Part shown: positions 37,675-46,929 of the stretch, piece by piece | Layout: each line of letters starts with the position of its first letter | Numbering within the stretch: position 1 is the first letter of the stretch | Source of the DNA: Saccharopolyspora kobensis | Lineage (GTDB): Bacteria; Actinomycetota; Actinomycetes; Mycobacteriales; Pseudonocardiaceae | NCBI RefSeq assembly: GCF_900108315.1 | Contig: NZ_FNVB01000005.1 | Coordinates: forward strand, 558,001-622,000 | DNA length: 64,000 bases | Reading direction: 5' to 3' | Program-made: the position numbers and the translations under genes | The notes under the pieces: generated by a model | Told to the model about the DNA's origin: nothing | Seen by the model: the letters and a program-made list of their open reading frames with translations, nothing else | Database searches by the model: none

Positions 37675-37986
37675 GTGCCCACTTACCAGTACGCCTGCAC
37701 CGAGTGCGACCACCGTTTCGAGCAGGTGCAGTCGTTCAGCGAGGACTCCCTCACCGAGTGCCCGAAGTGCACCGGAAAGCTCCGCAAGCTGTTCAACGCG
37801 GTGGGCATCGTCTTCAAGGGCTCCGGCTTCTACCGGACCGACAACCGGTCGTCGAACTCGTCGTCGAGCGCGAGCAGCACCTCGTCCTCGTCCAGCGACT
37901 CCTCGTCGAGCAGCTCGTCGTCGTCCGCTTCGTCGACCTCCTCGTCGTCGAGCAGCTCGTCGACCAAGACGGCCGCCGCTTCCTGA
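37675..37986 (+). CDS. FmdB-type zinc ribbon protein with poly-serine tail, Ruc-like chaperone candidate
   Basis: A 103-residue protein. The N-terminal half is an FmdB zinc ribbon, PTYQYACTECDHRFE with a second CPKC pair, then VGIVFKGSGFYRTDNR. The C-terminal half (59-103) is almost all serine with scattered Thr and Ala and is surely disordered. Mycobacterial Rv0991c has this layout, lies next to the 5-FCL gene, is heat-induced under HrcA and was shown to be a redox-regulated chaperone (Ruc), from memory. The CIRCE element upstream supports the same role. Start GTG 37675 follows CGGAGG. Confidence 0.85.
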   Translation: MPTYQYACTECDHRFEQVQSFSEDSLTECPKCTGKLRKLFNAVGIVFKGSGFYRTDNRSSNSSSSASSTSSSSSDSSSSSSSSSASSTSSSSSSSSTKTAAAS

Positions 37987-38000
37987 GTTCACCTGATCTG

Positions 38001-38034
38001 ATTCGCCGACCGCTGTTCACCGCGGTCGGCGAAT
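38001..38034 (+). terminator. Terminator after the FmdB-like gene
   Basis: Perfect 13-bp stem ATTCGCCGACCGC/GCGGTCGGCGAAT with an 8-base loop, 14 bases past the stop. Confidence 0.85.
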
Positions 38035-38194
38035 GCTTTGCGGACGCAGCGTGATCACCGGAATTTCGTTCGAGTGATCCGAGTTGTCCACAGCGGACCG
38101 GTTTGCCCACAGATTCCCAAAACTCCCTCGCGCCGCGGTCGAGCGCTCCCTAACTTCGGATGAGTTCCATCTCACCGAGGAAGCGGAGCCGACC

Positions 38195-38836
38195 ATGACG
38201 CCGAAAGACCGCCTCAACGCGAGCCTGCGCGACCGCATCGCCGCGCTCTTCCGCGCACGGCGCGGAGTTCTCCTGCTGCGCAGATCCGCCGCAGTCGCCC
38301 TGCTGCTGCTCGCGGCCGTACTGGCCGTGCAGCACCACGTGCCGCCGCGAACGGGAGTGCCGGTGCTCGTCGCCGCGCGCGACCTGCCGCCCGGCCGCGT
38401 CCTGTCCGAAGTGGACGTGACGCGCCGGGAGATGCCGGTCGAGCTGGTGCCGGACGGCGCGGTGCCGGCCTCCCCCGACGCCCTGGGCCGGGTACTCAGC
38501 GCTGCGGCCCGCCGCGGCGAACCGCTGACCGACGCGCGCTTCGACGGCCTGACCGCGGCCTCCGGCGACGCGGGTACTGTGTCCGCGCCGATCCGGCTCG
38601 CCGATCCCGAGGTGGCCGACTTCCTGGCACCCGGCAGACGGGTGGACATCGTCACAGCCCTCGCTCCACCAGGGGATGGTTCGGTGCTCGCCGAGAACGC
38701 CAGGGTGATCGCGGTCCAGCCCGAGCCCGACCACCGCGACCAGGGAAGACTCGTCTTCGTCGGACTACCGGAGCGGCTCGCGGGCGAGGTGGCCGCAGCA
38801 TCCCTCAACCGGACGGTGACCGTTACGCTGCGCTGA
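38195..38836 (+). CDS. SAF-domain membrane protein (CpaB/RcpC-like)
   Basis: A 213-residue protein with one N-terminal transmembrane helix (about 30-47, SAAVALLLLAAVLAV) and an extracytoplasmic SAF domain: VPVLVAARDLPPGRVLSEVDV, then EPLTDARFD. The rest resembles RcpC/CpaB, a Flp pilus assembly factor that may bind wall glycans. No other pilus gene is nearby, so a pilus role is only one option. ATG 38195 follows CGGAG. Confidence 0.78.
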   Translation: MTPKDRLNASLRDRIAALFRARRGVLLLRRSAAVALLLLAAVLAVQHHVPPRTGVPVLVAARDLPPGRVLSEVDVTRREMPVELVPDGAVPASPDALGRVLSAAARRGEPLTDARFDGLTAASGDAGTVSAPIRLADPEVADFLAPGRRVDIVTALAPPGDGSVLAENARVIAVQPEPDHRDQGRLVFVGLPERLAGEVAAASLNRTVTVTLR

Positions 38837-38925
38837 GTAGCATCCTACGCCGAATAACCCATCGATTCGGCGTCATCCGTACGTGAACTCGCCGAGATGA
38901 CCATGCTTTGAGAGGAGCAGCAAGC

Positions 38926-39384
38926 GTGTTCAAGGGCTTCAAGGAATTCCTGATGCGCGGCAACGTGATCGACCTGGCCGTCGCGGTGGTGGTCGGCAGC
39001 GCGTTCACCGCGCTGGTCACGTCCTTCACCACCAGCATCATCAAGCCGGTCATCGCCGCCACCGGTGGTGGCAACGTCACCGGGCTGAGCATCCAGCTGC
39101 GCGAGGGCAACGAGGCCTCGATCATCGACTTCGCCGCTGTGATCAACGCCGTGATCACCTTCCTCATCACCGCCGCGGTCGTCTACTTCCTGTTCGTGCT
39201 GCCGATGAAGACGTTCAACGAACGACGCAAGAAGGCCGAGACGACCGTCGTGGACCCGACCGACGTCGAGCTGCTGCAGGAGATCCGCGACCTGCTGCGC
39301 CGCGAGCAGGGCCTGCCCGCGGTCACAGGGCTGGCCAGCGAGTCGGAGAAGGCGGAAGTCACCACCGACGGCCAGAAGAAGTAG
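38926..39384 (+). CDS. mscL: Large-conductance mechanosensitive channel
   Basis: A 152-residue channel that opens on membrane stretch to release osmolytes. N-terminal FKGFKEFLMRGNVIDLAVAVVVG is the diagnostic S1/TM1 segment with the hydrophobic gate; TM2 is AVINAVITFLITAAVVYFLFVLPM; a charged cytoplasmic helix with EIRDLLRRE follows. GTG 38926 with AGGAG upstream is preferred to an upstream TTG. Same place as mycobacterial mscL near moaB2 and pepD. Confidence 0.96.
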   Translation: MFKGFKEFLMRGNVIDLAVAVVVGSAFTALVTSFTTSIIKPVIAATGGGNVTGLSIQLREGNEASIIDFAAVINAVITFLITAAVVYFLFVLPMKTFNERRKKAETTVVDPTDVELLQEIRDLLRREQGLPAVTGLASESEKAEVTTDGQKK

Positions 39385-39411
39385 CCGCCTGCCGTTTCCC
39401 GCCGCGGTCCT

Positions 39412-39440
39412 TCGTCCTGCGGAGCGGCTTCGCAGGACGA
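39412..39440. terminator. Terminator after mscL
   Basis: Stem TCGTCCTGCG/CGCAGGACGA with a 9-base loop, between convergent mscL and the small gene ending at 39484. Confidence 0.7.
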
Positions 39441-39483
39441 GGGGCGCGAGCGCGGCGCTGCCGCGCGAGCCGTGGGCCCGGGC

Positions 39484-39705
39484 TCAGCGCGGGTCGTGGT
39501 GCGGCGGGCGGTTCTCGCGGTACCAGCGTTCGGCGTCCTCAGCGGGCGTTCGGTCCGGCCGGTCGTCCGAGGTGGTTTCGGGCAGGACGTCGCCGAAGAT
39601 CTCCGCGAGCTTGCGCCGCCGCTCCCGCTCGTCCCGACCTGTGTCGCCGTTCAACTCCAGCCCTCCCGACCTGCTCCGCGCCCGCAGGTGGCGCACCTCC
39701 ATCAT
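39484..39705 (-). CDS. Small conserved-looking charged protein
   Basis: A 73-residue hydrophilic protein, very rich in Arg, Glu and Asp (GDTGRDERERRRKLAEIFGD then AEDAERWYRENRPPH). It has no membrane segment, cysteine or recognisable domain. The pattern resembles short actinobacterial proteins of unknown function with a helical ERRRKLAEIFGDVLP core. Start is one of two adjacent ATGs (39705 or 39702). Function unknown; presence as a gene is likely but not certain. Confidence 0.6.
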   Translation of the reverse strand: MMEVRHLRARSRSGGLELNGDTGRDERERRRKLAEIFGDVLPETTSDDRPDRTPAEDAERWYRENRPPHHDPR

Positions 39706-39844
39706 CCCGCACCCGGGGGAGCGTGCGGGGACGCCACCGACCCCGGGTGTGATGTCGACTACAGTTGAAGGCGCGAGGTCCGCAGAGCCGCGGGAGCGGC
39801 GCCAGGCGTGGCTCACCGGGCGTCTAGCCGCGGGAGGCGAAGAG

Positions 39845-40150
39845 ATGGGTTTCCTGGACAAGGCCAAGGAACTGGCGAACCAGGCCAAGGGGAAGGCGGA
39901 GGAGCTCGCCGAGAAGGCGGGCCCGAGCGCCGCGAAGGGGCTCGACGCCGCCAAGTCGAGCCTGGACAAGGCGACCGGTGGCAAGTACCACGACCAGATC
40001 GAGAACGTGAGCGGCAAGGTCGAGGGCATGCTCAAGCGCGATCACCACGACGGCCAGCCGCCGAAGGCCACCGACGACAAGGGCCCCCAGCCCGGCAGCC
40101 CCGAGGACAAGGGCCCGGACGGGCCGGGCCAAGCACCGAAGAACCCCTGA
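39845..40150 (+). CDS. MT0933-type antitoxin-like protein
   Basis: A 101-residue protein. The first half is an amphipathic Lys/Ala/Glu helix (MGFLDKAKELANQAKGKAEE onward) typical of the family named after MT0933 (Rv0909), with a C-terminal disordered tail rich in Pro, Asp and Gly. Rv0909 is annotated as an antitoxin, yet no toxin gene lies beside this copy, and family members are common as orphans. The late-embryogenesis-like helix could instead have a structural or stress role. Confidence 0.75.
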   Translation: MGFLDKAKELANQAKGKAEELAEKAGPSAAKGLDAAKSSLDKATGGKYHDQIENVSGKVEGMLKRDHHDGQPPKATDDKGPQPGSPEDKGPDGPGQAPKNP

Positions 40151-40154
40151 GATC

Positions 40155-40200
40155 GAAGAGAGCGGTGGCGGCTCCGCGTGGAGCCGCCACCGCTCTCTTC
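40155..40200. terminator. Strong bidirectional terminator
   Basis: Perfect 21-bp stem (40155-40175 with 40180-40200) and GCGT loop, between the convergent antitoxin-like gene and moaB2. Confidence 0.9.
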
Positions 40201-40207
40201 TGTCGGG

Positions 40208-40708
40208 TCAGGCCGTTTCGAGGCCGGACAGCTGTTCGATCACGTGGGTCACCAGGGGCGTCAGGGTGGCCATGCCGTCGCGGACCGACGCACGCGAGCC
40301 CGCCAGGTTGACCACCAGCGTGCTGCCGGAGACGCCGACCAGGCCTCGCGAGACGCCCGCCTCGACCGCGCCCGCCGCTAGGCCGGACGCCCGCAGGGCC
40401 TCCGCGATGCCCGGGATCGGCCGGTCCAGGACACCGGCGGTGGCGTCCGGGGTGACGTCCCGCGGCGACACACCGGTGCCGCCGACGGTGATCACCACGT
40501 CCACGCCGCCGATCACCGCGGTGTTCAGCGCGTTGCGGATGTCCACCGTTTCACCGGCCACCGCGACGGTGCCGTCGACGATGAAGCCGGCTTCCTCCAG
40601 CAACTCGGTCACCAGCGGACCGATGTTGTCGTCCTGCTCGCCCTGTGCGACGCGGTCGTCCACCACGACCACCAGGGCCCGTCCCAAACGCTGCGCGCTG
40701 CGTTCCAT
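40208..40708 (-). CDS. moaB2: MoaB/Mog-domain molybdenum cofactor protein
   Basis: A 166-residue single MoCF-binding domain. The molybdopterin-adenylating motif is visible as VVITVGGTGVSPRDVTPDAT, and the C-terminal VSGSTLVVNLAGSRASVRDG matches mycobacterial MoaB2 (Rv0984) closely. The ATG at 40708 (MERSAQRLGRALVVVV) fits the family start; the frame stays open further upstream. Role: adenylation of molybdopterin in cofactor synthesis. Gene order moaB2-pepD is conserved with mycobacteria. Confidence 0.9.
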   Translation of the reverse strand: MERSAQRLGRALVVVVDDRVAQGEQDDNIGPLVTELLEEAGFIVDGTVAVAGETVDIRNALNTAVIGGVDVVITVGGTGVSPRDVTPDATAGVLDRPIPGIAEALRASGLAAGAVEAGVSRGLVGVSGSTLVVNLAGSRASVRDGMATLTPLVTHVIEQLSGLETA

Positions 40709-41023
40709 GCCGGTAACCGTAGTGCCAAGGGGCTGGCCGGTCAGAGCCAGCGAGCTCGTGAGTTCGGTCAACCGGCGTCGCGGCACCACGCCTGTTCCGT
40801 CGGACATGTTCCTCCTCATCACGAAGAAGCCGAGCTCAGCGGGATCTGCCGTCGAGCCCGGTTCTGGTCTTCGTCCTGGAAACGCCGAAAGCGTTCAACC
40901 CGCCCCTCGCAGCTCGCACCGCCGCGCAGGACGAGTTCGTCGGACAAGCTTTCCCCGCCGTCGACCGCTCCGGGGGCTCGGAGGGGGCAGGGCCAGCCCG
41001 GTGGGCGGCCGACGGCGGGGGAA

Positions 41024-41050
41024 CGCGGCCCGGTGGTGTGCCGGGCCGCG
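41024..41050 (-). terminator. Terminator after htrA
   Basis: Stem CGCGGCCCGG/CCGGGCCGCG with a 7-base loop, eight bases past the htrA stop. The rest of the 349-bp gap to moaB2 (40709-41023) has no gene; it is GC-rich and contains a sequence loosely like family IV around 40850-40900. Confidence 0.7.
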
Positions 41051-41057
41051 CGTTCGG

Positions 41058-42476
41058 TCACCCCTGCCCGGCGAGCGTGGCGTCCACGGTGCGTTCCCCG
41101 CCGCTCCCGCCGATGGTGATCTTGACGCGGTCGCCCGGGGCGTGTGAGCGGACCGCTGCCACCAGCGAATCGGGATCCTGGATCGACCGGGCGTCCACCT
41201 TGGTGATCAGGTCACCGCTGCGGATCCCGGCCTGTTCGGCGGGGCCACCGGGCACGACGTTGCGAACCAGAGCTCCCGGCTGGTCGCCTGCGCCGATCAG
41301 CACGCCGAGCGTCGTCTGGGTGGCCGTCCCCTTCTCCTTCAGCTCCGTGGCGATGCGCCGGGCCTGGTCGACCGGGATCGCGAACCCGAGACCGACCGAA
41401 CCGGCCTGCCCCTGCCCGTTGCCGGGGCTGTAGATCGCCGAGTTGATGCCGACCACGTTGCCGTCCATGTCGACCAGCGGACCGCCGGAGTTGCCCGGGT
41501 TGATCGCCGCGTCGGTCTGCAGCGCGTTGAGCACGGTGTCCTCACCGCCGGACTCGCCGCCGGCGCGCACCGGGCGGTCCTTGGCGCTGATGATCCCGCT
41601 GGTCACGGTGCCGGACAGGCCGAACGGCGAACCGATGGCCACCACCGGCGCACCGACCGGCAGGTCGTCGCTGCGGCCCAGCTCGGCCGGGGTGAGGCCG
41701 GTGATGTCGGCCTTGACCACCGCGAGGTCGGACTTCGGGTCGGTGCCGATCACCTGGGCCCGCGCGCTGCGGCCGTCCTGGAACTGCGCGGTGAGCCGGC
41801 CGCCCGAACCGCCGCCCGCGACCACGTGGTTATTGGTCAGGATGTAGCCGTCGCCGCTGAGCACGATGCCGGAGCCCTCGCCCCCACCGCGGGCGGTGAC
41901 CAGCTGCAGCTGGACGACGCTGGGCAGCACCTTGTCGGCCACCTGCTGTACCGAGCCCGCCGGGGCGGTGCTGACGCTGCGCGCCGGGCGCGATTCGTCC
42001 AGCGACGTGACACCGGGCGCCTGGGCGCCGCCGAACTGGTAGCCCACGTAGCCGCCGACCCCGCCGCCGACCAGCCCGCACACCAGGGCGAGCGCGGCGA
42101 CGCCCGCGACGAGACCGCCGCGGCGCTTGTGCGGCTGCTGCGGCGCCACGGCGGTGTGCCCACCGGCCGACGGCCAAGGCGTGTGCGCGAACTCCTGCGT
42201 CATGTGCGGCTGCGCTCCCTGCGCCGCATACGACTGCTGCCCTTCCGCCTGCTGCGCGGCCTGCGACTGCTGGCCCTGCGGCGAGGCGAAGGGCTGCTGG
42301 GGCTCGGACCGCGGCGCGTACGGGCTCTGCGACTGGGACTGCGGCCTCGCGTACGGAGAGTCCGGCTGCGGCGCTTGCGGCGGCACCCCGGCTGGTGGCG
42401 TGCCCGCCGAACCGCCTTCCGGCTGCGGCGTCGGTTCTTCCGGCTGGTTGCCGGAACCCGGGGGGTGATCGGTCAT
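41058..42476 (-). CDS. htrA: HtrA-like membrane serine protease with PDZ domain (PepD type)
   Basis: A 472-residue trypsin-fold protease/chaperone. Residues 1-115 are cytoplasmic and rich in Pro, Gln and Ser; one transmembrane helix spans about 121-147; the protease domain holds the triad His217 (TNNHVV), Asp250 (DPKSDLAVV) and Ser330 (NPGNSGGPL); a PDZ domain fills about 375-470. Mycobacterial PepD (Rv0983) is regulated by MprAB; here galT-deoR separates it from the MprAB-like pair. Role: quality control of misfolded envelope proteins. Confidence 0.94.
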   Translation of the reverse strand: MTDHPPGSGNQPEEPTPQPEGGSAGTPPAGVPPQAPQPDSPYARPQSQSQSPYAPRSEPQQPFASPQGQQSQAAQQAEGQQSYAAQGAQPHMTQEFAHTPWPSAGGHTAVAPQQPHKRRGGLVAGVAALALVCGLVGGGVGGYVGYQFGGAQAPGVTSLDESRPARSVSTAPAGSVQQVADKVLPSVVQLQLVTARGGGEGSGIVLSGDGYILTNNHVVAGGGSGGRLTAQFQDGRSARAQVIGTDPKSDLAVVKADITGLTPAELGRSDDLPVGAPVVAIGSPFGLSGTVTSGIISAKDRPVRAGGESGGEDTVLNALQTDAAINPGNSGGPLVDMDGNVVGINSAIYSPGNGQGQAGSVGLGFAIPVDQARRIATELKEKGTATQTTLGVLIGAGDQPGALVRNVVPGGPAEQAGIRSGDLITKVDARSIQDPDSLVAAVRSHAPGDRVKITIGGSGGERTVDATLAGQG

Positions 42477-42608
42477 GACCCCACTCTGCTCCACGCGGCT
42501 GAGAACCGCCTGAGACCGCGCTGTGGACCTACCAAATCTCGTCCTCGCTGTGACGAACGCCGCACCACCCGCCCCGGGCGGCAAGGCGGTGCGGCCGCCG
42601 GAGGTTCC

Positions 42609-43787
42609 TCAGCGGAGGCGGTCGGCGATCTGCTCGGGGGTCACGTCGTTGATCCAGACGCCCATGCCGGATTCCGAGCCCGCCAGGTACTTCAGCTTGT
42701 CCGCCGAGCGCCGCACCGAGAAGATCTCCATCCGCAACCACGACAACTCCCGCCCCACGCGCACCGGCGCCTGGTGCCAGGCCGCGATGTAGGGCAGCGG
42801 GCCGTCGTAGAGGCCGTCCAGGCGGCGCAGGACGTCCAGGTACGTCACGGCGAAGTCGTCGCGCTCGGCGTCGGTGAGGGCCGCGATGTCCGGCACCTTG
42901 CGGTGCGGCACGACGTGCACCTCGACCGGCCAGCGCGCGGCGGCCGGGACGTAGGCCGTCCAGTGCTCCGAATCGACGACCACGCGCCGTCCGGCAGCGC
43001 GCTCCGCGGCGAGCACGTCGCCCTGCACGTGGCGGCCGTGCAGGTTCAGGTACTCCTCGGCGACCCGCAGCATCTTGCCGGTCTTCGGCGTGACGAACGG
43101 GTAGCCGTAGATCTGCCCGTGCGGGTGGTGCAGCGTGACACCGATCTCCTCACCGCGGTTCTCGAAGCAGAAGACCTGCTCCACGCCCGGGGTTTCGGCC
43201 AGCGCGGCGGTCCGGTCGGCCCAGACGTCGACGACGGCGCGCGCCTGCGCCGCGCTCAGCGCGCTGAACGAGGAGTTGTGATCGGAGGTGAAGCAGACGA
43301 CCTCGCACCGCCCGGTCGCGGGCGCGGACGGCACCATCGGCATTCCATCCACAGTGGACTCATCACCGGGGATTCCCTGCGCGAACGACGGGAACTGGTT
43401 CTCGAAGACCACCACGTCGTAAGTGGACTCCGGGATCTCGGTGGGCCGCCCGGGACTGCTCGGGCACAGCGGGCAGAGCTCGGCCGGCGGCTTGTAGGTC
43501 CGCGACTGCCGGTGCGCGGCGATGGCCACCCACTCGCCGGTCAGCGGGTCCCGCCGCAGCTCCGACGCGGGCGCCTGCGGCGGCAGCTCCCGGGTGTCGA
43601 CGGCCTCCCTGACCTGCGCCGGGTCGACGTCGAAGTAGATGATCTCCCGGCCGTCGGCCAGCCGTCGCGCTTTTCCGCCACTGCGCGATTCGCGGCGGGG
43701 GTCGCGTGCCGGGTTTCCTCGCGGCCGAGCCGCGCCCCCTGGCGAGGTGCGGTCGAGATGTGCTGCGGGTGGCACGAAATCGCTCAT
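42609..43787 (-). CDS. galT: Galactose-1-phosphate uridylyltransferase
   Basis: HIT-superfamily Leloir enzyme exchanging UMP between UDP-glucose and galactose-1-phosphate. The 392-residue frame has CPLCPS, FENQFPSF and the active-site HPHGQIYGYPF with the nucleophilic His. The ATG at 43787 shares one base with the deoR stop (TGATG) after a GGAGGAG, so galT is translationally coupled to the regulator. galK and galE are not in the window. Confidence 0.95.
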   Translation of the reverse strand: MSDFVPPAAHLDRTSPGGAARPRGNPARDPRRESRSGGKARRLADGREIIYFDVDPAQVREAVDTRELPPQAPASELRRDPLTGEWVAIAAHRQSRTYKPPAELCPLCPSSPGRPTEIPESTYDVVVFENQFPSFAQGIPGDESTVDGMPMVPSAPATGRCEVVCFTSDHNSSFSALSAAQARAVVDVWADRTAALAETPGVEQVFCFENRGEEIGVTLHHPHGQIYGYPFVTPKTGKMLRVAEEYLNLHGRHVQGDVLAAERAAGRRVVVDSEHWTAYVPAAARWPVEVHVVPHRKVPDIAALTDAERDDFAVTYLDVLRRLDGLYDGPLPYIAAWHQAPVRVGRELSWLRMEIFSVRRSADKLKYLAGSESGMGVWINDVTPEQIADRLR

Positions 43788-44575
43788 CACTCCTCCTCCA
43801 CACCTTCCTGATCCGCCAGCAGCAGCTCCGCGTGCTCGGCCAGCACCTGCCGGGCTTCGGCCGGCAGGCCCTGGTCGCTGATCAGCAGGTCGATCTCGTC
43901 GAAGTCGACGATCGTGGAGATCCCGACGGTCGACCACTTGGAACTGTCGGCGACCACCACCAGCCGGCCGGCCGCCTCGGCCAGCGCCCGGTTCGTCTCG
44001 CCCTCGTTGAGGTTCGGCGTGGTGAAACCCGCGCGGGGAGCCATCCCGTGCACGCCGAGGAACACCATGTCCAGGTGCAGCGAGCGCAGCGCCTGCACGG
44101 CGACCGGCCCGACCAGCGCATCGGACGGCGTCCGCACCCCGCCGGTGAGCACCACCGTGCGGTCGGTGCGGCCGCGCCGCTGCAGCGCGTCGGCCACCCG
44201 GACCGAGTTGGTCACCGCGGTCAGGTCGGCGACGTCGTCGAGGTGGCGGGCCAGCGTCCAGGTGGTGGTGCCCGCGGACAGCCCGATCGCGGTGCCCGGC
44301 CGGACCTGCTGGGCGGCGAGCGCGGCGATGGCCTCCTTCTCCGCCAGCTGGCGGACCGACTTCGCCTCGAAACCCGGTTCGTCGGTGCTGCGGCCGATCA
44401 CCGAGGTCGCGCCGCCGTAGACCTTCTCCACCAGGCCGCGGCGGGCCAGCGCGTCGAGGTCGCGGCGGATGGTCATGTCCGACACGCCCAGCCGCAGCAC
44501 CAGGTCGGCGACCTGCACCGCACCGGTGCGCCGCACTTCGTCGAGGATCACTTCCTGGCGCTGCCGTGCGAGCAC
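43787..44575 (-). CDS. DeoR-family transcriptional regulator
   Basis: A 262-residue sugar-phosphate-responsive repressor. The N-terminal winged helix is RQRQEVILDEVRRTGAVQVA with the recognition part VSDMTIRRDLDALARRGLVEK; the C-terminal half is the ISOCOT-like DeoRC domain (GLSAGTTTWTLARHL). I chose GTG 44575, six bases after GAGGGG; a longer frame to 44605 lacks such a site. Coupling to galT suggests control of galactose use with a sugar phosphate as inducer. Confidence 0.9.
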   Translation of the reverse strand: MLARQRQEVILDEVRRTGAVQVADLVLRLGVSDMTIRRDLDALARRGLVEKVYGGATSVIGRSTDEPGFEAKSVRQLAEKEAIAALAAQQVRPGTAIGLSAGTTTWTLARHLDDVADLTAVTNSVRVADALQRRGRTDRTVVLTGGVRTPSDALVGPVAVQALRSLHLDMVFLGVHGMAPRAGFTTPNLNEGETNRALAEAAGRLVVVADSSKWSTVGISTIVDFDEIDLLISDQGLPAEARQVLAEHAELLLADQEGVEEE

Positions 44576-44676
44576 ACCGGCCCCCTCAGATACACGAGCG
44601 AACAAGAACCAACACTACCCGAACGGGTGATACGCGAAAGTGTGGTGTGCACCTACCACTTTCGACGCAGTGCTGT

Positions 44677-46110
44677 TCATTGCTGTTCGGTCTGCGGGGT
44701 GTTCCCCGGCAGCGACATGCGCAGCAGCGCACCGCCCTCCGGCGCTTCGCCGGCCCACACCGAACCGCCGTGCCGCTCGGCGACCTGCTTGACGATCGAC
44801 AGCCCCAGCCCGGATCCCGGCAGCGTCCGGGCGTCCGACGACCGGTAGAAGCGCTCGAAGACGTACGGCCGGTCCACCGGCGCTATGCCGGGCCCGCTGT
44901 CGGCGACCTCCAGGAGGATCTGCCCGGAAGCGACGTCCGGCACCAGGTCCACCCGCACCCGGCCCTCGTCGGGGCTCCACTTGGCGGCGTTGTCCAGCAG
45001 GTTCAGCACGGCGCGCTCCAGCGCGGTGGCGTCGCCCATCATCACCCACGGCTGCAGCCGCACGTCGAACTCGATGCGCGGCGCGCGCCGCCGGGCCCGG
45101 CTCAGCGCCCGTTCCACCACGTCCACCAGGTCCACCGGCTCGTGCACCGCCTGCGGGGTGTCCTCCCGCGCCAGCTCCACCAGGTCGCCGACCAGCGCGG
45201 ACAGCTCGGTGACCTGGGCCTGGACGTCGGCGAACATCTCCCGCCGGTCCTCCTCGGCGAGGTTCGGCGCGTCCGGCCGGGCCGAGGCCATCAGCAGTTC
45301 CAGGTTGGTGCGCAACGAGGTCAGCGGGGTGCGCAGCTCGTGCCCGGCGTCGGCGACCAGCCGCCGCTGCCGCTCCTGCGACTCGGCGAGCGCGCTGAGC
45401 ATGCCGTTGAAGCTGGTCGTCAGGCGGGAGAGCTCGTCGTCGCCGTCGACCGGGATCGGCCGCAGGTCACCGGTCAGCGCCACGCGCTCCGTCGCGGCCG
45501 TCAGCCGCTGCACCGGGCGCAACCCGGCGCGCGCCACAGCGGTTCCGGCCGCCGCGGCGAGCAGGATCCCGGCGCCGCCCATCACCACCAGCACCACGCT
45601 GAGCTGGGCGAGCGTGCGCTGGGTCGGATCCATCGAGGTGGACATCACCAGCGCGGCGTTCTGCCCGGTCGGCACGGCCACCACGCGGCTGTTGGACCGC
45701 TGGTCGGTGCGCAGGGACTGCGGCGCCTCGCCGCGCGCCACCGCCAGCTCCGCGAAGCTCAGCGGCGGCCGCTGGTCCTTCGGGCCGAACTCGGTGCCGT
45801 CGGCGCCGAGCACGCTGATCTTGAAGTTCGTCGCGGTGAAGAACGCCACCGGCACCTGCTGCAGGTCGGCGGTGCGCACCAGCGGTCCCTCGGCGGCCTC
45901 CACCGCGCGCTCGGTCAGGCTGTCGTCCAGCTGCTGGTAGAGGCTGTCGCGCACGGTGACGAACGCGGCGACCGACACCAGCGCGACGGCTCCCGCCACG
46001 CAGATCGCCGCCAGCCAGGTGACGCGATTGCGCAGCGAGACGCGCTGGAACCGGCCCCTGCTCGGCTGAGGCGGACCGAGATCCGGCGGCGGTGGAGCGG
46101 GGACGGTCAC
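44677..46110 (-). CDS. Sensor histidine kinase, MprB-like
   Basis: A 477-residue two-pass membrane kinase: cytoplasmic Pro-rich start, TM1 about 31-52, an extracytoplasmic sensor loop of about 115 residues, TM2 about 170-192, HAMP, HisKA with phospho-acceptor His257 ([16 protein letters not shown]), and the ATPase domain with N-box [10 protein letters not shown] and G-boxes DSGPGI and GSGLGLSIV. Mycobacterial MprB (Rv0982) senses envelope stress and has this position next to pepD. The regulator gene overlaps it by four bases. Confidence 0.9.
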   Translation of the reverse strand: MTVPAPPPPDLGPPQPSRGRFQRVSLRNRVTWLAAICVAGAVALVSVAAFVTVRDSLYQQLDDSLTERAVEAAEGPLVRTADLQQVPVAFFTATNFKISVLGADGTEFGPKDQRPPLSFAELAVARGEAPQSLRTDQRSNSRVVAVPTGQNAALVMSTSMDPTQRTLAQLSVVLVVMGGAGILLAAAAGTAVARAGLRPVQRLTAATERVALTGDLRPIPVDGDDELSRLTTSFNGMLSALAESQERQRRLVADAGHELRTPLTSLRTNLELLMASARPDAPNLAEEDRREMFADVQAQVTELSALVGDLVELAREDTPQAVHEPVDLVDVVERALSRARRRAPRIEFDVRLQPWVMMGDATALERAVLNLLDNAAKWSPDEGRVRVDLVPDVASGQILLEVADSGPGIAPVDRPYVFERFYRSSDARTLPGSGLGLSIVKQVAERHGGSVWAGEAPEGGALLRMSLPGNTPQTEQQ

Positions 46111-46802
46111 GGCGGCGTCTCGCGGAGCACGTAGCCGACGCCGCGGACCGTGTGGATCAGCCGGGGCTCACCTTCGGCCTCGGTCTTGCGGCGCAGGTAT
46201 CCGATGTAGACCTCCAGGGCGTTGCCCGAGGTCGGGAAGTCGTAGCCCCACACGTCCTCCAGCAGGCGGCTGCGGGTCAGCACCTGCTTCGGGTGCGCCA
46301 TCAGCAGTTCCAGCAGGGCGAACTCGGTGCGGGTGAGGCTGATCGGGCGCTCGCCGCGGCGGACCTCGCGGGTGCCCGGGTCCAGCTCCAGGTCGGAGAA
46401 GCGCAGCGCCGCCGGGTGCTCGTCCTGGCCGAGGTCGGGCGGGCTGGCGCGGCGCAGCAGCGCGCGCAGCCGGGCGAGCAGCTCTTCCAGGGCGAAGGGC
46501 TTGGGCAGGTAGTCGTCGGCGCCCGCGTCGAGCCCGGCGACCCGGTCGGACACCGCGTCGCGGGCCGTGAGCACCAGGATCGGCAGGTCGTCGCCGGTGC
46601 TGCGGAGCCGCCGGGCGACCTCCAGCCCGTCGAGCCGCGGCATCATCACGTCGAGCACCATGGCGTCGGGGCGGCTGGCGGCCAGCTGGTCCAGGGCCTG
46701 TTGACCGTCCGCGGCGAGCTCCACCTGGTACCCGTTGAACTGCAGGGACCGGCGCAGGGATTCCCGCACGGCACGATCGTCGTCGACGACGAGGATGCGC
46801 AT
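46107..46802 (-). CDS. OmpR-family response regulator, MprA-like
   Basis: A 231-residue regulator: receiver domain with acidic DDD (7-9), phospho-acceptor Asp51 ([11 protein letters not shown]) and PKPF lysine motif; C-terminal winged helix with [20 protein letters not shown] and a [14 protein letters not shown] recognition segment. First gene of the pair, with the kinase overlapping by ATGA. Mycobacterial MprA (Rv0981) controls sigE and pepD; the proximity of htrA here suggests a similar circuit. Confidence 0.92.
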   Translation of the reverse strand: MRILVVDDDRAVRESLRRSLQFNGYQVELAADGQQALDQLAASRPDAMVLDVMMPRLDGLEVARRLRSTGDDLPILVLTARDAVSDRVAGLDAGADDYLPKPFALEELLARLRALLRRASPPDLGQDEHPAALRFSDLELDPGTREVRRGERPISLTRTEFALLELLMAHPKQVLTRSRLLEDVWGYDFPTSGNALEVYIGYLRRKTEAEGEPRLIHTVRGVGYVLRETPP

Positions 46803-46889
46803 GGCAACAGTCTTACCTCTAGCCCTGAGAACGAGCTGAGAACCTCACCTCTGGTCGCGAAGCACCGTGATGACCATCTCATCCCGGGC

Positions 46890-46920
46890 CCGGGCCGATC
46901 ACCCGGGGTGACCGGCCCGG
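46890..46920 (-). terminator. Hairpin after rpmF
   Basis: Near-perfect inverted repeat CCGGGCCGATCACC / GGTGACCGGCCCGG with one mismatch, ten bases past the rpmF stop. Confidence 0.6.
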
Positions 46921-46929
46921 CCCGACGGG

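Noticed and set aside
39845-40150. Toxin-antitoxin module
   Set aside because: Only the antitoxin-like helix protein is present; the convergent neighbour is moaB2 and the upstream neighbour does not resemble a toxin.
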